This document shows positions 9,781 to 20,551 of a DNA stretch of 64,000 nucleotides, piece after piece; the first letter of the stretch is position 1; every line of letters starts with the position of its first letter. Below the pieces are notes generated by a model that saw only the letters and a list, made by a program, of their open reading frames with translations, ran no database searches and was not told where the DNA came from. The stretch is taken from positions 39,767,662 to 39,831,661 of the forward strand of contig NC_030851.1 in the NCBI RefSeq assembly GCF_000208745.1, written 5' to 3'. Source of the stretch: Theobroma cacao (taxonomy: Eukaryota; Streptophyta; Magnoliopsida; Malvales; Malvaceae). Position numbers and translations under genes: made by a program.

Positions 9781-10690
9781 CCCACATGGGGTGAAAATGG
9801 AAGCAAAGAACGACCCCCGGGGGGGAGGTGGCGGCGGTGGGGCGGGGTGGTGTGGTCTTACTTCATCTGCGGGAGGCCTTGAGATCAATTTGTGTATTAT
9901 GCAAACCGTGGGTCACACTCCACGAAAAATAAATATATTTGTATTAAATATTATTATATTTTGTGTAAATTAAATTTTTGTTTATATATAGTAACAATAA
10001 CAAGTAACTTAAATGAATATGTAATAATATTTGTATATAAATTAAAATGTGTATATTATAATTAATTGATATATAATTATATAATTATTCATAATATTTT
10101 ATATTACAAAATATTACTACATAGATATGATAATTTTAACTTTTTATTATGTAAGATATCTAATAATCATATATTAATATTAATATATATATATAATTTA
10201 TATCATTTAAAATATATAACTTGTAAGTACATATTTCATGGTCTTAATACATAAGTATATTATATTATATATTTAGAAATGAAAATACCTATTATATTTT
10301 ATTATATTAATCATAAAATGCTATATTATTATATTAATAATATACATAAGAGATTTTTAAATTAAATTATTTTATTATATACATAAGAGATTTTTAAATT
10401 TGTTGCTATATTATTATATTAATCATAAAATTTTTTAATATATATATAATACTAATTATATTTCTTGTAATATGATATTCATATTTAAGTAATAATTTAA
10501 TAACTTTGTTATTTAAATATATTAATTAAATATCAATTAATAATTTGATAATTTTGTCATAAATTATTCTTATAAAATTACATATGATTAACAACAATAT
10601 ATTGTCAATATTTATCAATATGAATAGTTGGTAAAATTGGTAAAAACTTAAATAATTTACATCCTTATATGTGTTCGATTCTGCCAGGCA
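9781..10690 (+). repeat. AT-rich repeat E, copy E4a
   Basis: The head includes GGGGGGGAGGTGGCGGCGGT, followed by the CACACTCCACGAAAAATAAA word common to E copies and the AT-rich body. The right end has a full A box TGGTAAAATTGG (10629-10640) and a full B box GTTCGATTC (10673-10681). No G gene follows. A second, partial E copy begins about 140 bp later, so this is either a tandem duplication of E or an independent insertion. Confidence 0.7.
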
Positions 10691-10829
10691 AGGCGCTCTG
10701 ACTAACAAAATGAGACATGAACTCTCTCCTTACTATTAGATTGATAACGAAACGAAGAACACAAGGGCAGAGGATTTCTATCCCTAACAAAAAGAGAAAT
10801 AGATAACGAAAGGAGTCTCCTCTCGCCTT

Positions 10830-12670
10830 CTCTCTAACTAATGATAATTAATAATATATATATTAAAATTATTTATATTATATTATATTTTATATAAATT
10901 AAAATTTTATTTATATAACTAATGATAATTAATAATTTATTTTATCATAATAAATATATAATAATATTTACATATATATTAAAATATATATTGTAATTAA
11001 AAGATATATAATTATATAATTATTTATAATATTTTACATTACGTAAGAATGACAATTATAACCTTTTAACATGTAAGATATCTAATGATCACATATTAAT
11101 ATTAATATATAACTTATATCATTTAAAATATATAATCTGTAAAAATGACAGAGCCTCTTATTGGCCATTCAAAATTTTTAAATTTTTCTTCACACCATAT
11201 AAAATTTTTAATTTTTTTATAAATTCTCTTAATAACCTCTTCAAAATAATTTTTTATTTAATAATTAATACAAATAAAAAATAACAAGATGATCCCACAT
11301 GCCTTACTCAACTTTAAGGTTTATTTTTTAATTTTTTTCTTTCAATATATATTATTATTTTTAGTTTTATTTATTTATTTTTCATTTATATTTTATTTAC
11401 TCATATGTTATAAATCTCTATAAATTTTCTTCCACAAATTTCTACAAACCATCAGTCATATTTTTTTTCTTTATTTTTTATTATATCATATGTGGGTTCT
11501 ATATTTCACTTGTCATATTCTTCTTTTTTCTATTATGTGAATTTTATTTTCTATGATTTTAATCTTTAAAAATTTATAAATTATTATGTAGTTTTCAAAT
11601 ATAAGTTGTAGTGTTGTATTGTTACTTAAAATTTAATCAATGTATCATTTTTTTATTAATCTTGATTATATAAAAGGAAATTAACTTGAGTGTATCTTTT
11701 TTATATGCTTTACATTTTATATTTAGTTAAAAGAAAATTATCTTGAATATTTAGTATTTAAACAATTCTGATTAAATAAGAGAAAATTATAAAATTACAT
11801 ATCATATTAACTATTTACATTTCATATATTAAAATTTTATATTTAGTATTATAAATTTAAATAAAAATAAAATATAAATATTGAATATTGACTGCATTAG
11901 TTTTTTTCTTTCAAGTTTGATTAAAGTATATATTGGTTGAAAACGATTGATAAATTCTTTAAAAGAAAATATGCAAATCATTCAAATGATTCTCTTACAC
12001 TTGAGTTATCAAGTTCAAGTCTAAAACTCAATTTTAAAAAAATTGATGTTTTTCAATGCATAATCAATAATTGATAAATTTAAATCTAAAAAATATGATC
12101 AAGCATAACTTTCTTAAAAGACTATTATATAACTTCTTTTTTAGATTTTTATGTTATATAAAATTATTTTCTATTATCAATCGTTTGATTGTTGGTTAAA
12201 TTTAACATATTAATTTTTAAAATTTTTAATCCTTTTTTCACTATCTTTAGCCCCCCGACAAAATTGACTAGCTCCATCCTTATCTGTAGTTATATATTTT
12301 ATGATCTTAATATATAACTATATTATATATATTGTAAATTTAGAAATGAAAATACTTATTATAATTAATACATGTATAATTTGTTGCTAAATTATTATAT
12401 TAACCATAAAACTTTGCAATATATATATAATAGTAATTATATTTTTTGTAATATAACATTTGTAATGTTTAATTTAAGTAATAATATAAAAACTATATTA
12501 TTTAAATATATTCATGACATATCAATTAACAATTTAATAATTTTGTCATAAATTATATTTATACAATTACATATGATTAACAATAATATATTTTCAATAT
12601 TTATCAAAATGAATAGTTGGCAAAATTGGTAAAAACTTAAATATTTTCCACCCTTACATGAGTTCGATCG
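10830..12670 (+). repeat. AT-rich repeat E, copy E4b, split by an insertion
   Basis: The E body runs to 11,141 and continues at 12,282 after the insertion described in the next entry. The right end keeps TGGCAAAATTGG (12618-12629, still fitting the A box) and GTTCGATCG (12662-12670). This copy leads into block P4 and gene G4. Confidence 0.7.
11142..12281. mobile_element. 1.14 kb non-autonomous insertion in E4b with a 7-bp target duplication
   Basis: ATCTGTA occurs on both sides (11135-11141 and 12282-12288). Uninterrupted copies of E read through this site once, for example AATATATAATCTGTAATTAT near 18,345. With a neighbouring mismatch the duplication could be 8 bp, which suits the hAT superfamily. 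The ends, AAAATGACAGAGCC and, read inward from the right, AAGGATGGAGCTAG, are imperfect inverted repeats. The interior is AT-rich with no open frame of note, so any transposase must come from elsewhere. Confidence 0.65.
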
Positions 12671-13000
12671 GGATGTGATGGTTCCAAACGCTCCCGCAGA
12701 AGCATCCAAATCTCCTGGAGAAGCCAACCAATTCCTTAACGCCCAAAGGCTTTGGATGATTCCATTTGGGGCGGGATCTGATGTCGTGGAGAAGCATCGA
12801 ATTCAATGGAAAGGTTTTGGATGATTCCATTTGGGGCGGGATCTGATGTCGTGGAGAAGCATCGAATTCAATGGAAAGGCTCTTGGAACCATTCGGGGCT
12901 CATGGAAAGAATTCAATCATTTGGGGAGGAAGCAAAGAAAACTTTGACTTGGGGTCCGCTCACTCTTTCAGTCTATTAGTAGCTTCACTCTCCTCTCGCC
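12671..13000 (+). repeat. Module-specific repeat block P4
   Basis: A unit of about 66 bp containing GGATGATTCCATTTGGGGCG and GTCGTGGAGAAGCATCGAAT occurs twice in tandem with near identity (about 12,750-12,882), followed by decayed pieces such as CATTCGGGGCTCATGGAAAG. It is richer in G and C than the other P blocks and unrelated to them. Confidence 0.8.
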
Positions 13001-13045
13001 TTCTCCAACTCTTACCCTTTCCAAATCCCCTATAACAAGCACAAA

Positions 13046-13572
13046 ATGGATTTGCGTTATGGCATTCCCCCTATATTGAACTTGATCCTCTTTTTCTTCT
13101 TAACTTCCCAACCCAGCCCGCGGGAGTGGAGCTGGAACCTCGTGGTGTCCTCAACCTTGGTCCACCAATTTCAATTTTGGAGCTGGCATTCCTACTTCTC
13201 GTCGTCATGCTTCTGCTGCTCTTCCTCTTCACCTCGGCTGAACTCCCTCTAAACCTCAACGCCACCCGCATCCGCCTTCGCTTTGGAGATTTCTCCATCG
13301 CCTTCACCACATCACTTGTAGCCTCACTCTTTTGTCCACCTTCGCTCTTCTGGCCTGTCCATATACTTTTCGTCTTCTCATCTCCCTGGCACGGCATGTT
13401 CTTTCATCTTTTTAAACACTTTCTCGGGTGGTTTTCTGCCGCCCATCAATCAGTTCCAACTTATTTCATAATCGTCACCCAGAATGAAGAAAGTTCAAAC
13501 TCAGCTCCTCTTCAAGACGACGTTGAACTTGGGCTCATACACGAACAGCACAACTCGGAACATAACGAGTGA
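13046..13572 (+). pseudogene. G4: frameshifted copy of the hydrophobic protein family
   Basis: Starts MDLRYGIPPILNL like its relatives. One T is missing from a run at about 13,169-13,171, so after HQF the first frame runs to a stop at 13,252. The correct frame continues uninterrupted from there to the family stop at 13,572. All later motifs (FCPPS, SPWHG, HLFKHFLGWF, DDVELGLIHEQ) are intact. A shorter protein of 148 codons could start at ATG 13,126, but its first part is out of register. The leader is longer and unlike G1-G3 (CTTCTCCAACTCTTACCCTT), matching G5. From about codon 70 on, it is nearly identical to G6. Confidence 0.85.
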
Positions 13573-14060
13573 AGCCGGCATGGTGTAGTTCTCAGCTAGT
13601 TTAAATAAAGTGAGAGGGATTGTTCTCGATTCAACCCTGCCTTTAAAATATCTTAGTTATTTACAGCTTGTTGATTTACTCTGTTTCAGTGTTTATGGGC
13701 ACTACACACGATTGTTGATTTTGATTTCCTAGCAAAAGCTTTTGTGCATGCTGATTCTGTTCAGATTCTCCTTATTTGTTGTCCAGTTGATTATGCAATG
13801 CAATACTGTTTTGATCTCTCTACTTGGTTTCTTTCAACTTTTGTTCGGTCTGGTTCCCAACTTCTTCGAGTTCCGCGAAAATAGAGCAGAGGTTTAACTT
13901 TTTTTTTTAATAAAAAAAGGCAATTTTTGTCTAATTAGGCCTGAAACCCGAAAGCCCCCTATGAGGCCCTATTGTGGCTGAAAAGGCCCAGAAATGCAAA
14001 AACAGTAGTGTGTTGCTCCCGAGCCGCCTGAGAGACAAAAGAGAGTCTGAAATCTTAATA
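13573..14060 (+). other. 3' flank of G4 with a collapsed MinE promoter
   Basis: Positions 13,573-13,876 are a UTR-like flank nearly identical to 25,576-25,876. It continues into AGGCCTGAAACCCGAAAGCC, AAGGCCCAGAAATGCAAAAA and CTCCCGAGCCGCCTGAGAGA. These are words of the MinE promoter near 26,660-26,870, but the middle part (the AACGATGTCGTT region) is deleted. It then passes into segment S instead of MinE exon 1. Confidence 0.65.
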
Positions 14061-14990
14061 TAAAATAAGATTACATTAATAGCTCACAATTGGTATAGTG
14101 TGCTGGAAGTGAAAATTAATGAGAAAGGGTTGGATATTTTGTTGAAGATCATTTTGTATAGATATATGCTTGTGTTCTTTTGTTTACAACATCCCAGAGC
14201 ATTGTAAGGGAGGGTGAATTCTGGGATTGGGCTCCTGTTAGTTTTTGTTCATTTTCAAAGGTGGGGTATACTGATATAAGGTAGAGGAGCATTGGGGGAT
14301 ATTCTGATCTGTACAGTGAAGTGGTCTTTTCTAGTTGTAATTCTTTACAGTTTCATTCCCTATAATCTAATGAAACCAGACTAATAACATTAAAAATATA
14401 TTATATAAAAAAGTTTTGACCCTTTTGAAGCTTGAGAAGCAAAGGAAAGTTGGATCCCAACAGGGGAACAAGTTAGATAAGCTTTGAGCACAACAATTTC
14501 CCACATTAGGACTTGACTTGATGACTTCATTTTTTTTTTTTTCCATTGCAATATTAATTTACTATGAAATAAGCGCAATTAGAATAAAACAAAATGATAA
14601 AAGCTATGATGGTCTTTTCAATTTTGCATGCATTCTCTCTCTAAAAGTTTCAATAGATTCAATCAATCTTCCTCTCCCTATTTAGGATTTTAGGATTCAA
14701 ATCCAAAGAATAAAACACTTAAATATAAAAGAATCTTATTATTTTTTTGGTAGGTTGGAGAAATTTAACATTATTATCTAATGAAGAGTATAAAGTTTTT
14801 TTTTTTAAAAAATATTAACGTGTTATATGACATTTTCTACTTATTTATACTCTTCCTTGCAGAATAAACGTTAAGAAAAAATATATATAACGCTAGGAAA
14901 AAAAAATTATAATGATTCAATCTTAAGACTAAAAACAGGAAAAAAAATATAAAGACATAGTTTTTATTTGTATTTTGCATTTAATTTTGA
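14061..14990 (+). repeat. Duplicated segment S, copy 2
   Basis: Matches 7095-7990 base by base over long stretches with scattered differences and small deletions. It lacks the LINE-like insertion that follows copy 1. No conserved frame is seen. Confidence 0.6.
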
Positions 14991-14999
14991 GCATAATCC

Positions 15000-15250
15000 A
15001 TATCACACAAGCAAAAAGATTTTTACACAATAATATGACATGTTGACATGTCATAATGAAAGTTGACATCACACGTTAATGTGACAAAATAATATGATTA
15101 TATGATATTTTTATTATTCATTATTATAAATACTTATTTGATATAAAATAAAAAATATAAAGACTTGATTTAGCATAACAAATGATTAAGGGTTTATTTG
15201 ATTTTTTTTAAAATAGTACATAAGTTTTTGCAAGCATTATGTCAAAAATA
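15000..15250. mobile_element. MITE-like dispersed repeat R, copy 1
   Basis: An AT-rich stretch with the word order GACATGTTGACATGTCATAA, CACACGTTAATGTGACAAAA and AGGGTTTATTTGATTTTTTT. Related copies lie at about 17,620-17,940, 30,120-30,560 and 60,200-60,530. In the better copies the two ends are inverted repeats of each other, as in foldback miniature elements. It lies outside the module repeats and is found across the whole window. Confidence 0.45.
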
Positions 15251-15440
15251 TTTAACAAAATTCCAAGAAGAAAATGGTAAACTAAACAAAAGTTTTCATT
15301 AAGTCAAAGTAAATTTCTTTAATTTGCACCATCTATATCTTCTTCAATAATATTTATATACTCACAAGTGTATATAAAATAAAGATATATGTATTTATGA
15401 GAATTGATTGTTTGACACGTTCAAATACCATAAGTGATGA
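15250..15440 (+). repeat. Flank repeat F, copy 2
   Basis: Has the F words GTTTTCATTAAGTCAAAGTA, AATTTGCACCATCTATATCT and AAATAAAGATATATGTATTT. The following 15,441-15,780 is AT-rich without recognisable content, except for a pair of near repeats CCACGTGGCAATATTGTAGG and CCACGTGGCAATTTTGTAGG (about 15,782-15,838). Confidence 0.5.
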
Positions 15441-15934
15441 CTTTACATGTGTTCATATTCTTCGTGTAAGAGTTTCAATTATATTTTTATTTTGAGTAAT
15501 GAAAATTTAGAATGATTTTAGTACTTCAGGAGTTATTCGGATTCCATTTGTTTAATTTATACTAACATTTAATGTGACATCAAGTTAATTGATGAATTTA
15601 CATAAAAGACTAGAAATAGAATTGAATAATGCCTTTTTAAAAAAACAATTTAATAATCTAGAAAGTAAGGTTGGCAATTGGTACCGCGTTGAACAAAAAC
15701 AAAATGAGTCGCATACGACTTTTGAAAGTAACGGACGACTTTGTGGGAGTAGTCTGATTCAGGATCGACGATTCGGCTACATCCACGTGGCAATATTGTA
15801 GGAGATTCCGTTATACTCCACGTGGCAATTTTGTAGGACTGCAATTTTGTTGAATATTCCATGTGGGAGTAACCTTCGTCACTTACCTATTTATTACTGC
15901 CTCAAGATTCCCTGCGGAATAACGAGCAGGGAAT

Positions 15935-16122
15935 ATGGATTTGCGCCACGGTTTTCCGTGAGCGAGAAAGGGCAATTCCATGCAGACGCCAGAATGGCAA
16001 TATCCAGGAATTCTAAGGGTCGTCGCTACCCTCGCCTCTTACCATCAATACCCTTTCCGAAGCTCCGCCCCTCTTTAAAGGTCCTTATCTATCAATCCCT
16101 GTCTGCTGGAAGGGAACAATGA
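15935..16122 (+). pseudogene. Chimera of the G start and MinE promoter/exon 1
   Basis: At 15,935 the G start codons ATGGATTTGCG run straight into TTTTCCGTGAGCGAGAAAGG, which belongs to the MinE leader, so all of G and most of the MinE promoter are deleted. The fused frame reads MDLRHGFP and stops at 15,961. A MinE exon 1 copy follows from ATG 15,994 (MAISRN). One extra base after AATTC shifts its frame, so the transit-peptide sequence is lost. The splice-donor region AAAGGTCCTTATC is still present (about 16,078). It is a dead module that records how the G and MinE parts were once arranged. Confidence 0.75.
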
Positions 16123-16339
16123 TTCAATGACGTTTTATTAGTGTCATCAAAGGTAAAATGATCGAATTGGATTAGTAGCTTTTAAGTTAAAAGTTTCAAT
16201 CATAATTTAATATATAATATTTTATGTTAAATAATTAAAAATTAAATGATTTTAAGTAATTTTATCAATTTATTATTACTATAATAATTTTAAAAAATAG
16301 CTATATAACAAATATAGCAATTCAGGTTAATGCCCACAA

Positions 16340-16475
16340 ACGGTGCTATACATTGTTTCAGTATTTTGGCAACTACACACGAAAATAATTTTGATTTCCT
16401 AGCAAAAGCTTTAGGAACATTGATTCTGTTCGAATTCTCTTTTATTTGTTGTAAGGTTGATTATCTAATCTAATA
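16340..16475 (+). pseudogene. Remnant of a G 3' flank
   Basis: Contains CATTGTTTCAGTATTTTGGC, GATTTCCTAGCAAAAGCTTT and GATTCTGTTCGAATTCTCTT, all found in order behind G4 and G6 (for example 13,690-13,790). It shows that another copy of the module lay here. The stretch 16,476-17,130 is AT-rich and I see nothing in it. Confidence 0.55.
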
Positions 16476-17129
16476 TAATTGATAATTATATTTTTCTTCC
16501 AAATGAGAAAATGTTTAAGAGTTTTTTTTTAAAAAAAAAGCAATTCAAATAGTGCGAATATTTTTACTCTCAAAATTTAAAAATATTCAAATACAAAATG
16601 ATTATATTATATTTGTTTCTTTTTTTTCGGATGCAACTAATTTATGACTCCAAATATTTTCTTTAGCTTTTAGGATTGTGGGCATCAAATATTGGTTGGA
16701 AAGTCTGTAAATGAAAAATATAATCACTCCACGACTTATTTAAAATAAAAATATAATTATAAAAATCAATTTGAATCAAAATAAAAATATAACAATTTGA
16801 TTTAATATAATAAAAGTATAAAAACATTTAATTTTTTAAAAGTATTATACCTTTTCAAAATTATGAAAAGGATTTCCATATTCAATTATTTTGTTAATAA
16901 GTGTTTTAAGAATACTTTTGAAATTTGTTATATTAAATGATTTTTTTCTCTTGATATATTAAAATTTATCAAAAATAATATATTTATATATTTATTCACT
17001 AATCTTAAAAGGCATCTTTAGCAAAACTCAAAATATATTTACCCTTTGCACTTTTTCTTTTCCTTTGTTGTTTTTTGCTAAAACCCTCTTGCACTCTCCC
17101 AAACACCTTTTATCCCTCGAAAATTGAAG

Positions 17130-17300
17130 AGATTTTCATTATTCAAACTAATATTAAGTCAATTTTGGTTTATCTTATGCAGTGATATTTATGCACTTGC
17201 AAGTTTATATCAAATAAGGATAAGTTACTTGTGTTTTAAGAAAAATTACGAATTGATATATTCAAATTCTAAGTGGTAACTTACTCTGCTTCAATAATGT
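17130..17300 (+). repeat. Flank repeat F, diverged copy 3
   Basis: Weaker match: GCACTTGCAAGTTTATATCA, AATAAGGATAAGTTACTTGT and GAATTGATATATTCAAATTC correspond to F words in order. Between here and 17,620 are AT-rich sequences with a decayed match to segment S (AAATATAAGAGTATTATTGT). Confidence 0.4.
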
Positions 17301-17619
17301 CTTGATTTTGAGCAATAAAATATAGAAAGATTTGAGTATTTTAAGAGTTATACAAATTTTATTTGATTAATTTATACTAATATTTAAAAGTGACACCAAT
17401 TCACTTGCTAAAATTACATAAAAACTTAATAATCTAATTAAATAATATGTAGAATAAGTCTATATTGTTAATTTAATTTAGGATTCAATGTAAAAAATAA
17501 GACTTTTAAATATAAGAGTATTATTGTCTTTTTAGGTAAAAACTAACATTGTTATTTTAAGATCAGTAGTAAAACATAAGGTTTTATTTGAAAAAAATAT
17601 ATTTATAAATTATGCAAAA

Positions 17620-17940
17620 AAATTGAAATAAGTCCTCATTCTTTTATTGTGTTCAATTAAATCCTTATACTTTTATTTTAAGTCACATAAACTCTTATGA
17701 CTAATAATTAACTCACTGTCATTTTATATCCTGATGTCACTGATATGACCTTATTATAAAAAAATAAAAATATAAGAATTTATTTATTTTAAATAAAATT
17801 ATAAATATTTGATTGAACGTAATAAAAGCATAAAGACTTATTTGAATTTTTTTGAATAGTTTATGAGCTTTTTTAAATGTTATGTCCAAAAAACAACTCA
17901 AAATGTTAGGTGAGAGAATGTCATATTATAAGATGTCTAT
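17620..17940. mobile_element. MITE-like dispersed repeat R, copy 2
   Basis: Shows the R words TTAAATCCTTATACTTTTAT, CTCTTATGACTAATAATTAA and AGCATAAAGACTTATTTGAA near its two ends, with the AT-rich centre in between. It has no coding content. Confidence 0.45.
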
Positions 17941-18049
17941 GTAGAGTTTTCCTTAATAGTCAATAACACACTTTGATATGTTCAATTGACGAAAGTATAA
18001 CTGAAACCATTAATAATTTTATAAGTTATAATTTTGTAATGTTAATATA

Positions 18050-18735
18050 AAATATAAAGTAAATATATTTATATTAAAAGTATATATATTATATAGTGTA
18101 AATTAAATTTTTTGTTTATATATAAAAATGATAACTAATAACTTATTTTATCATAATAAGTATATAGCCATATTTGTATATAGATTAAAATATGTATATT
18201 ATAATTAATAGATATATAATTATACAGTTATTTATAATATTTTATATTACGACACATTATTATATAGGTATGATAATTATAACCTTTAATATGTAAGATA
18301 TCTAATAATCATAACATATAACTTATATCATTTAAAATATATAATCTGTAATTATATATTTCATGATCTTAATACATAACCATATTACATGTTATATATT
18401 TAGAAATTGAAACACCTATTATATTTAATACATTTATAATTTATTGATATATAATTATTTTAATCATAAAACTTTGCTATATATAAACATATAAATATAT
18501 ATATATGTAATAGTAATTATATTCCTTATAATATGATATTTATAATGTTTAAACTTAAGTAAAGTTTTAATAACTTTGTTATTTAAATATATTAATGACA
18601 CATTAATTAATAATTTGATAATTTTATCATAAATTATACTTATACAATTACATATGATTAACAATAATATATTGTCAGTATTTACCAAAATGACTAGTTG
18701 GTAAAATTGGTAAAAACTTAAATAATTTACATCCT
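18050..18735 (+). repeat. AT-rich repeat E, copy E5
   Basis: The body of E, entered near AAAGTAAATATATTTATATT without the GC-richer head. It ends TGGTAAAATTGG (18699-18710) and ACTTAAATAATTTACATCC, after which the B box is replaced by the tandem array P5. Confidence 0.7.
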
Positions 18736-19140
18736 TACTTTCAAATTTATATTCAGCCTCAGCCTTTTCATAAATAAGCCTTTACATTTCAAACTTATAT
18801 TCAGCCTCAGCCTTTTCATAAATAAGCCTTTACATTTCAAACTTATATTCAGCCTCAGCCTTTTCATAAATAAGCCTTTCACTATGCGAACTTAAATACA
18901 TAAATATATACCGAATTGCTGAACTTACATTTCAAACTTATATTCAGCCTCAGCCTTTTCATAAATAAGCCTTTCACTATCCGAACTTAAATATGTCAAA
19001 CAAATATAATATGCTTATATTTATATGAACAGAACTTATATTTAGCAAACAAAATAACCTCTCTTTTTTCATAAATATGTCAAACAAATATGCTTATATT
19101 CATATGAACAGAACTTATATTTAGCAAACAAAATAACCTC
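18736..19140 (+). repeat. Module-specific tandem repeat block P5
   Basis: A 48-bp unit (ATTCAGCCTCAGCCTTTTCA, then TAAATAAGCCTTTACATTTC) starts at 18,751, 18,799 and 18,847, and again at 18,942 after a 47-bp spacer. A second unit of about 80 bp (CAAACAAATATGCTTATATT, then AACAGAACTTATATTTAGCA) follows twice at about 18,995-19,140. The exact spacing of the first three copies indicates recent unequal exchange or slippage. Confidence 0.85.
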
Positions 19141-19150
19141 TCTTTTTCCC

Positions 19151-19157
19151 TATAAAA
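19151..19157 (+). promoter_or_regulatory. TATA box of G5
   Basis: TATAAAA in TTCCCTATAAAATCTAGG, 81 bases before the G5 ATG. Confidence 0.6.
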
Positions 19158-19238
19158 TCTAGGATTAGCTTCAGCCACCTCTCACCTCCTCCAATTCTTA
19201 CCCTTTCCAGAACCCTCAGCGAGAAAACAAGACAAAAA

Positions 19239-19775
19239 ATGGATTTGCGGTACGGTGTCCCCCGTGTATTAAATTTGTTCTTCCTTATGTTCTTCAGCAC
19301 CCAACCAAGCTCTGGGATTTGGGATTGGAATCTCATTATTTCCTCAATCTTGCTCCACCAATTCTCATTTCTGGAGTTGGCATTCCTACTTCCCGCCCTG
19401 ATGCTTCTACTACTTTTCCTCTTCACCTCGGCCGAAGTCCCTCTAATCCTCCACCCCATTCGCTTCCGCCTTAGCGCTGGAGGTTTCTCTATCGCCTTGG
19501 CCATATCACTTGTAGCCTCACTCTTCTTTCCCCCTTCGCTCATCTGGCCTGTTTATTTACTCGTCGTCTTCTTTTCTCCCTGGCACAGCATGTTCTTTAA
19601 TTTTTTTAAACACTTTATCGGGTGGTTTTCAGGTGCCCTTCAGTCAGTTCCCACTTATTCAATCACCATCACCCAGAATGAAGAAAGTTCAACCTTAGCT
19701 CCTCTGCAAGACGACGTTGGGCATGGGACTCACACCATCACGCACGGCCAGCAGAACTCGGAACATAACGAGTGA
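19239..19775 (+). CDS. G5: small hydrophobic protein, 178 aa, most diverged intact copy
   Basis: A full open frame, MDLRYGVPRVLNL to the QQNSEHNE end, with no break. The three hydrophobic regions are in the same places as in G2, with conserved motifs FTSAEVPL, FFPPSLIWPV, SPWH and FFKHFIGWFSG. The tail is distinct: DDVGHGTHTITHGQQ in place of DDVELGLIHEQ. It differs from G2, G4 and G6 at many positions, while those three are close to each other, so G5 represents an older branch and its intact frame suggests selection. Its downstream flank leads without a break into an almost complete MinE promoter and exon 1, the arrangement also found at 25,980-27,050. Function unknown; membrane localisation is inferred from hydrophobicity only. 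Confidence 0.75.
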   Translation: MDLRYGVPRVLNLFFLMFFSTQPSSGIWDWNLIISSILLHQFSFLELAFLLPALMLLLLFLFTSAEVPLILHPIRFRLSAGGFSIALAISLVASLFFPPSLIWPVYLLVVFFSPWHSMFFNFFKHFIGWFSGALQSVPTYSITITQNEESSTLAPLQDDVGHGTHTITHGQQNSEHNE

Positions 19776-20150
19776 TGCCCGCATGGAGTAGTTCTCAGCT
19801 TGTTTAAATACAGTCAGATGGGTTGCTCAAGGTTTATCACAGTTTGATGGTTTTAGAATTACTTTAGTTATTTACAGCTTGCTACTTACTCTGTTTCAGT
19901 GTTTCGGGGAACTACACACGATTGATGATTTTGATTTGCTTTGGGGAACGCTGAATCTGTTCAGGTTCTCCTTGTTTGTTTTACAGTCAATAATGAAAAT
20001 CTAATATTGTTACTGTTATGTATCTCTCTCGTTCGTTTATTTTAAGTTTTCTTCGTGTTGTTCCCAGCTTCTGCGGTTTCCGCGAAAAACAGAGCAGAGG
20101 TTTTGAATTCTTTTTTTTTCTTAAAAAATAAAAAGGACAAGAAAATAAAA
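19776..20150 (+). other. 3' flank of G5
   Basis: UTR-like sequence shared with 26,284-26,620 (GCCCGCATGGAGTAGTTCTC, GGGGAACTACACACGATTGA). It differs from the G1-G4 flanks. In place of their AAATAAAG signal it has a weaker AAATACAG. It merges into the MinE promoter copy. Confidence 0.55.
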
Positions 20151-20461
20151 GGAAATTTTGTTTAAATAGGCCTGATACCCAACAGCCCACTACCAGGCCC
20201 AGTTCTAGCTAAAGAGGCCCAGAAATGCAAAAACAATGAAGCAATTAATAATGTACTTAACGAGTAAAATCAAGGAGTGGTGTAAAACGATGTCGTTTTT
20301 AACGGCAACATTTCTCTCGGGATTTGCCAATGTACTCGGTACTGGTGTTGCTCCCGAGCCGCCTGAAACACAAAAGAAAGTCTGGACTGTGAAAGCTGCA
20401 GTGAGCAAAAGAGCCACAGTTGTCCGTGAGAGAGAAAGGGCAGTTCCAAGCAGACTCCAAG
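20151..20461 (+). promoter_or_regulatory. Duplicate of the MinE promoter
   Basis: Nearly parallel to 26,645-26,958: TTTAAATAGGCCTGATACCC, several GGCCCA/AGGCCC site II-type words, the palindromic AAAACGATGTCGTTTT, then CTCCCGAGCCGCCTGAAACA and the leader GAGAGAGAAAGGGCAGTTCC. All the elements of the active MinE promoter are present, so this copy may still start transcription. Confidence 0.6.
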
Positions 20462-20551
20462 ATGTCGATATCCGGGAATTTAAGGGTCGCTGCTACCCTC
20501 GCCTCTTACCATCAACACCACCCTTTTCGAAGCTCCATCCCCTCTTCAAAG
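20462..20551 (+). pseudogene. Intact duplicate of MinE exon 1
   Basis: Thirty in-frame codons from ATG 20,462 (MSISGNLRVAATLASY) end at AAAG before a GTCCTTAT donor, the same place and phase as the true exon 1. It differs from the true exon at three residues: Ala2 to Ser, Ser14 to Ala and Leu27 to Pro. Exon 2 is not duplicated behind it. The only known acceptor is at 28,911, some 8.4 kb away and beyond gene G6. It is therefore a stranded exon unless used as an alternative first exon. Confidence 0.7.

Noticed and set aside
18736..19000. A CRISPR-like array of 48-bp repeats
   Set aside because: Direct tandem repeats without unique spacers in a plant nuclear context; a minisatellite explains them.
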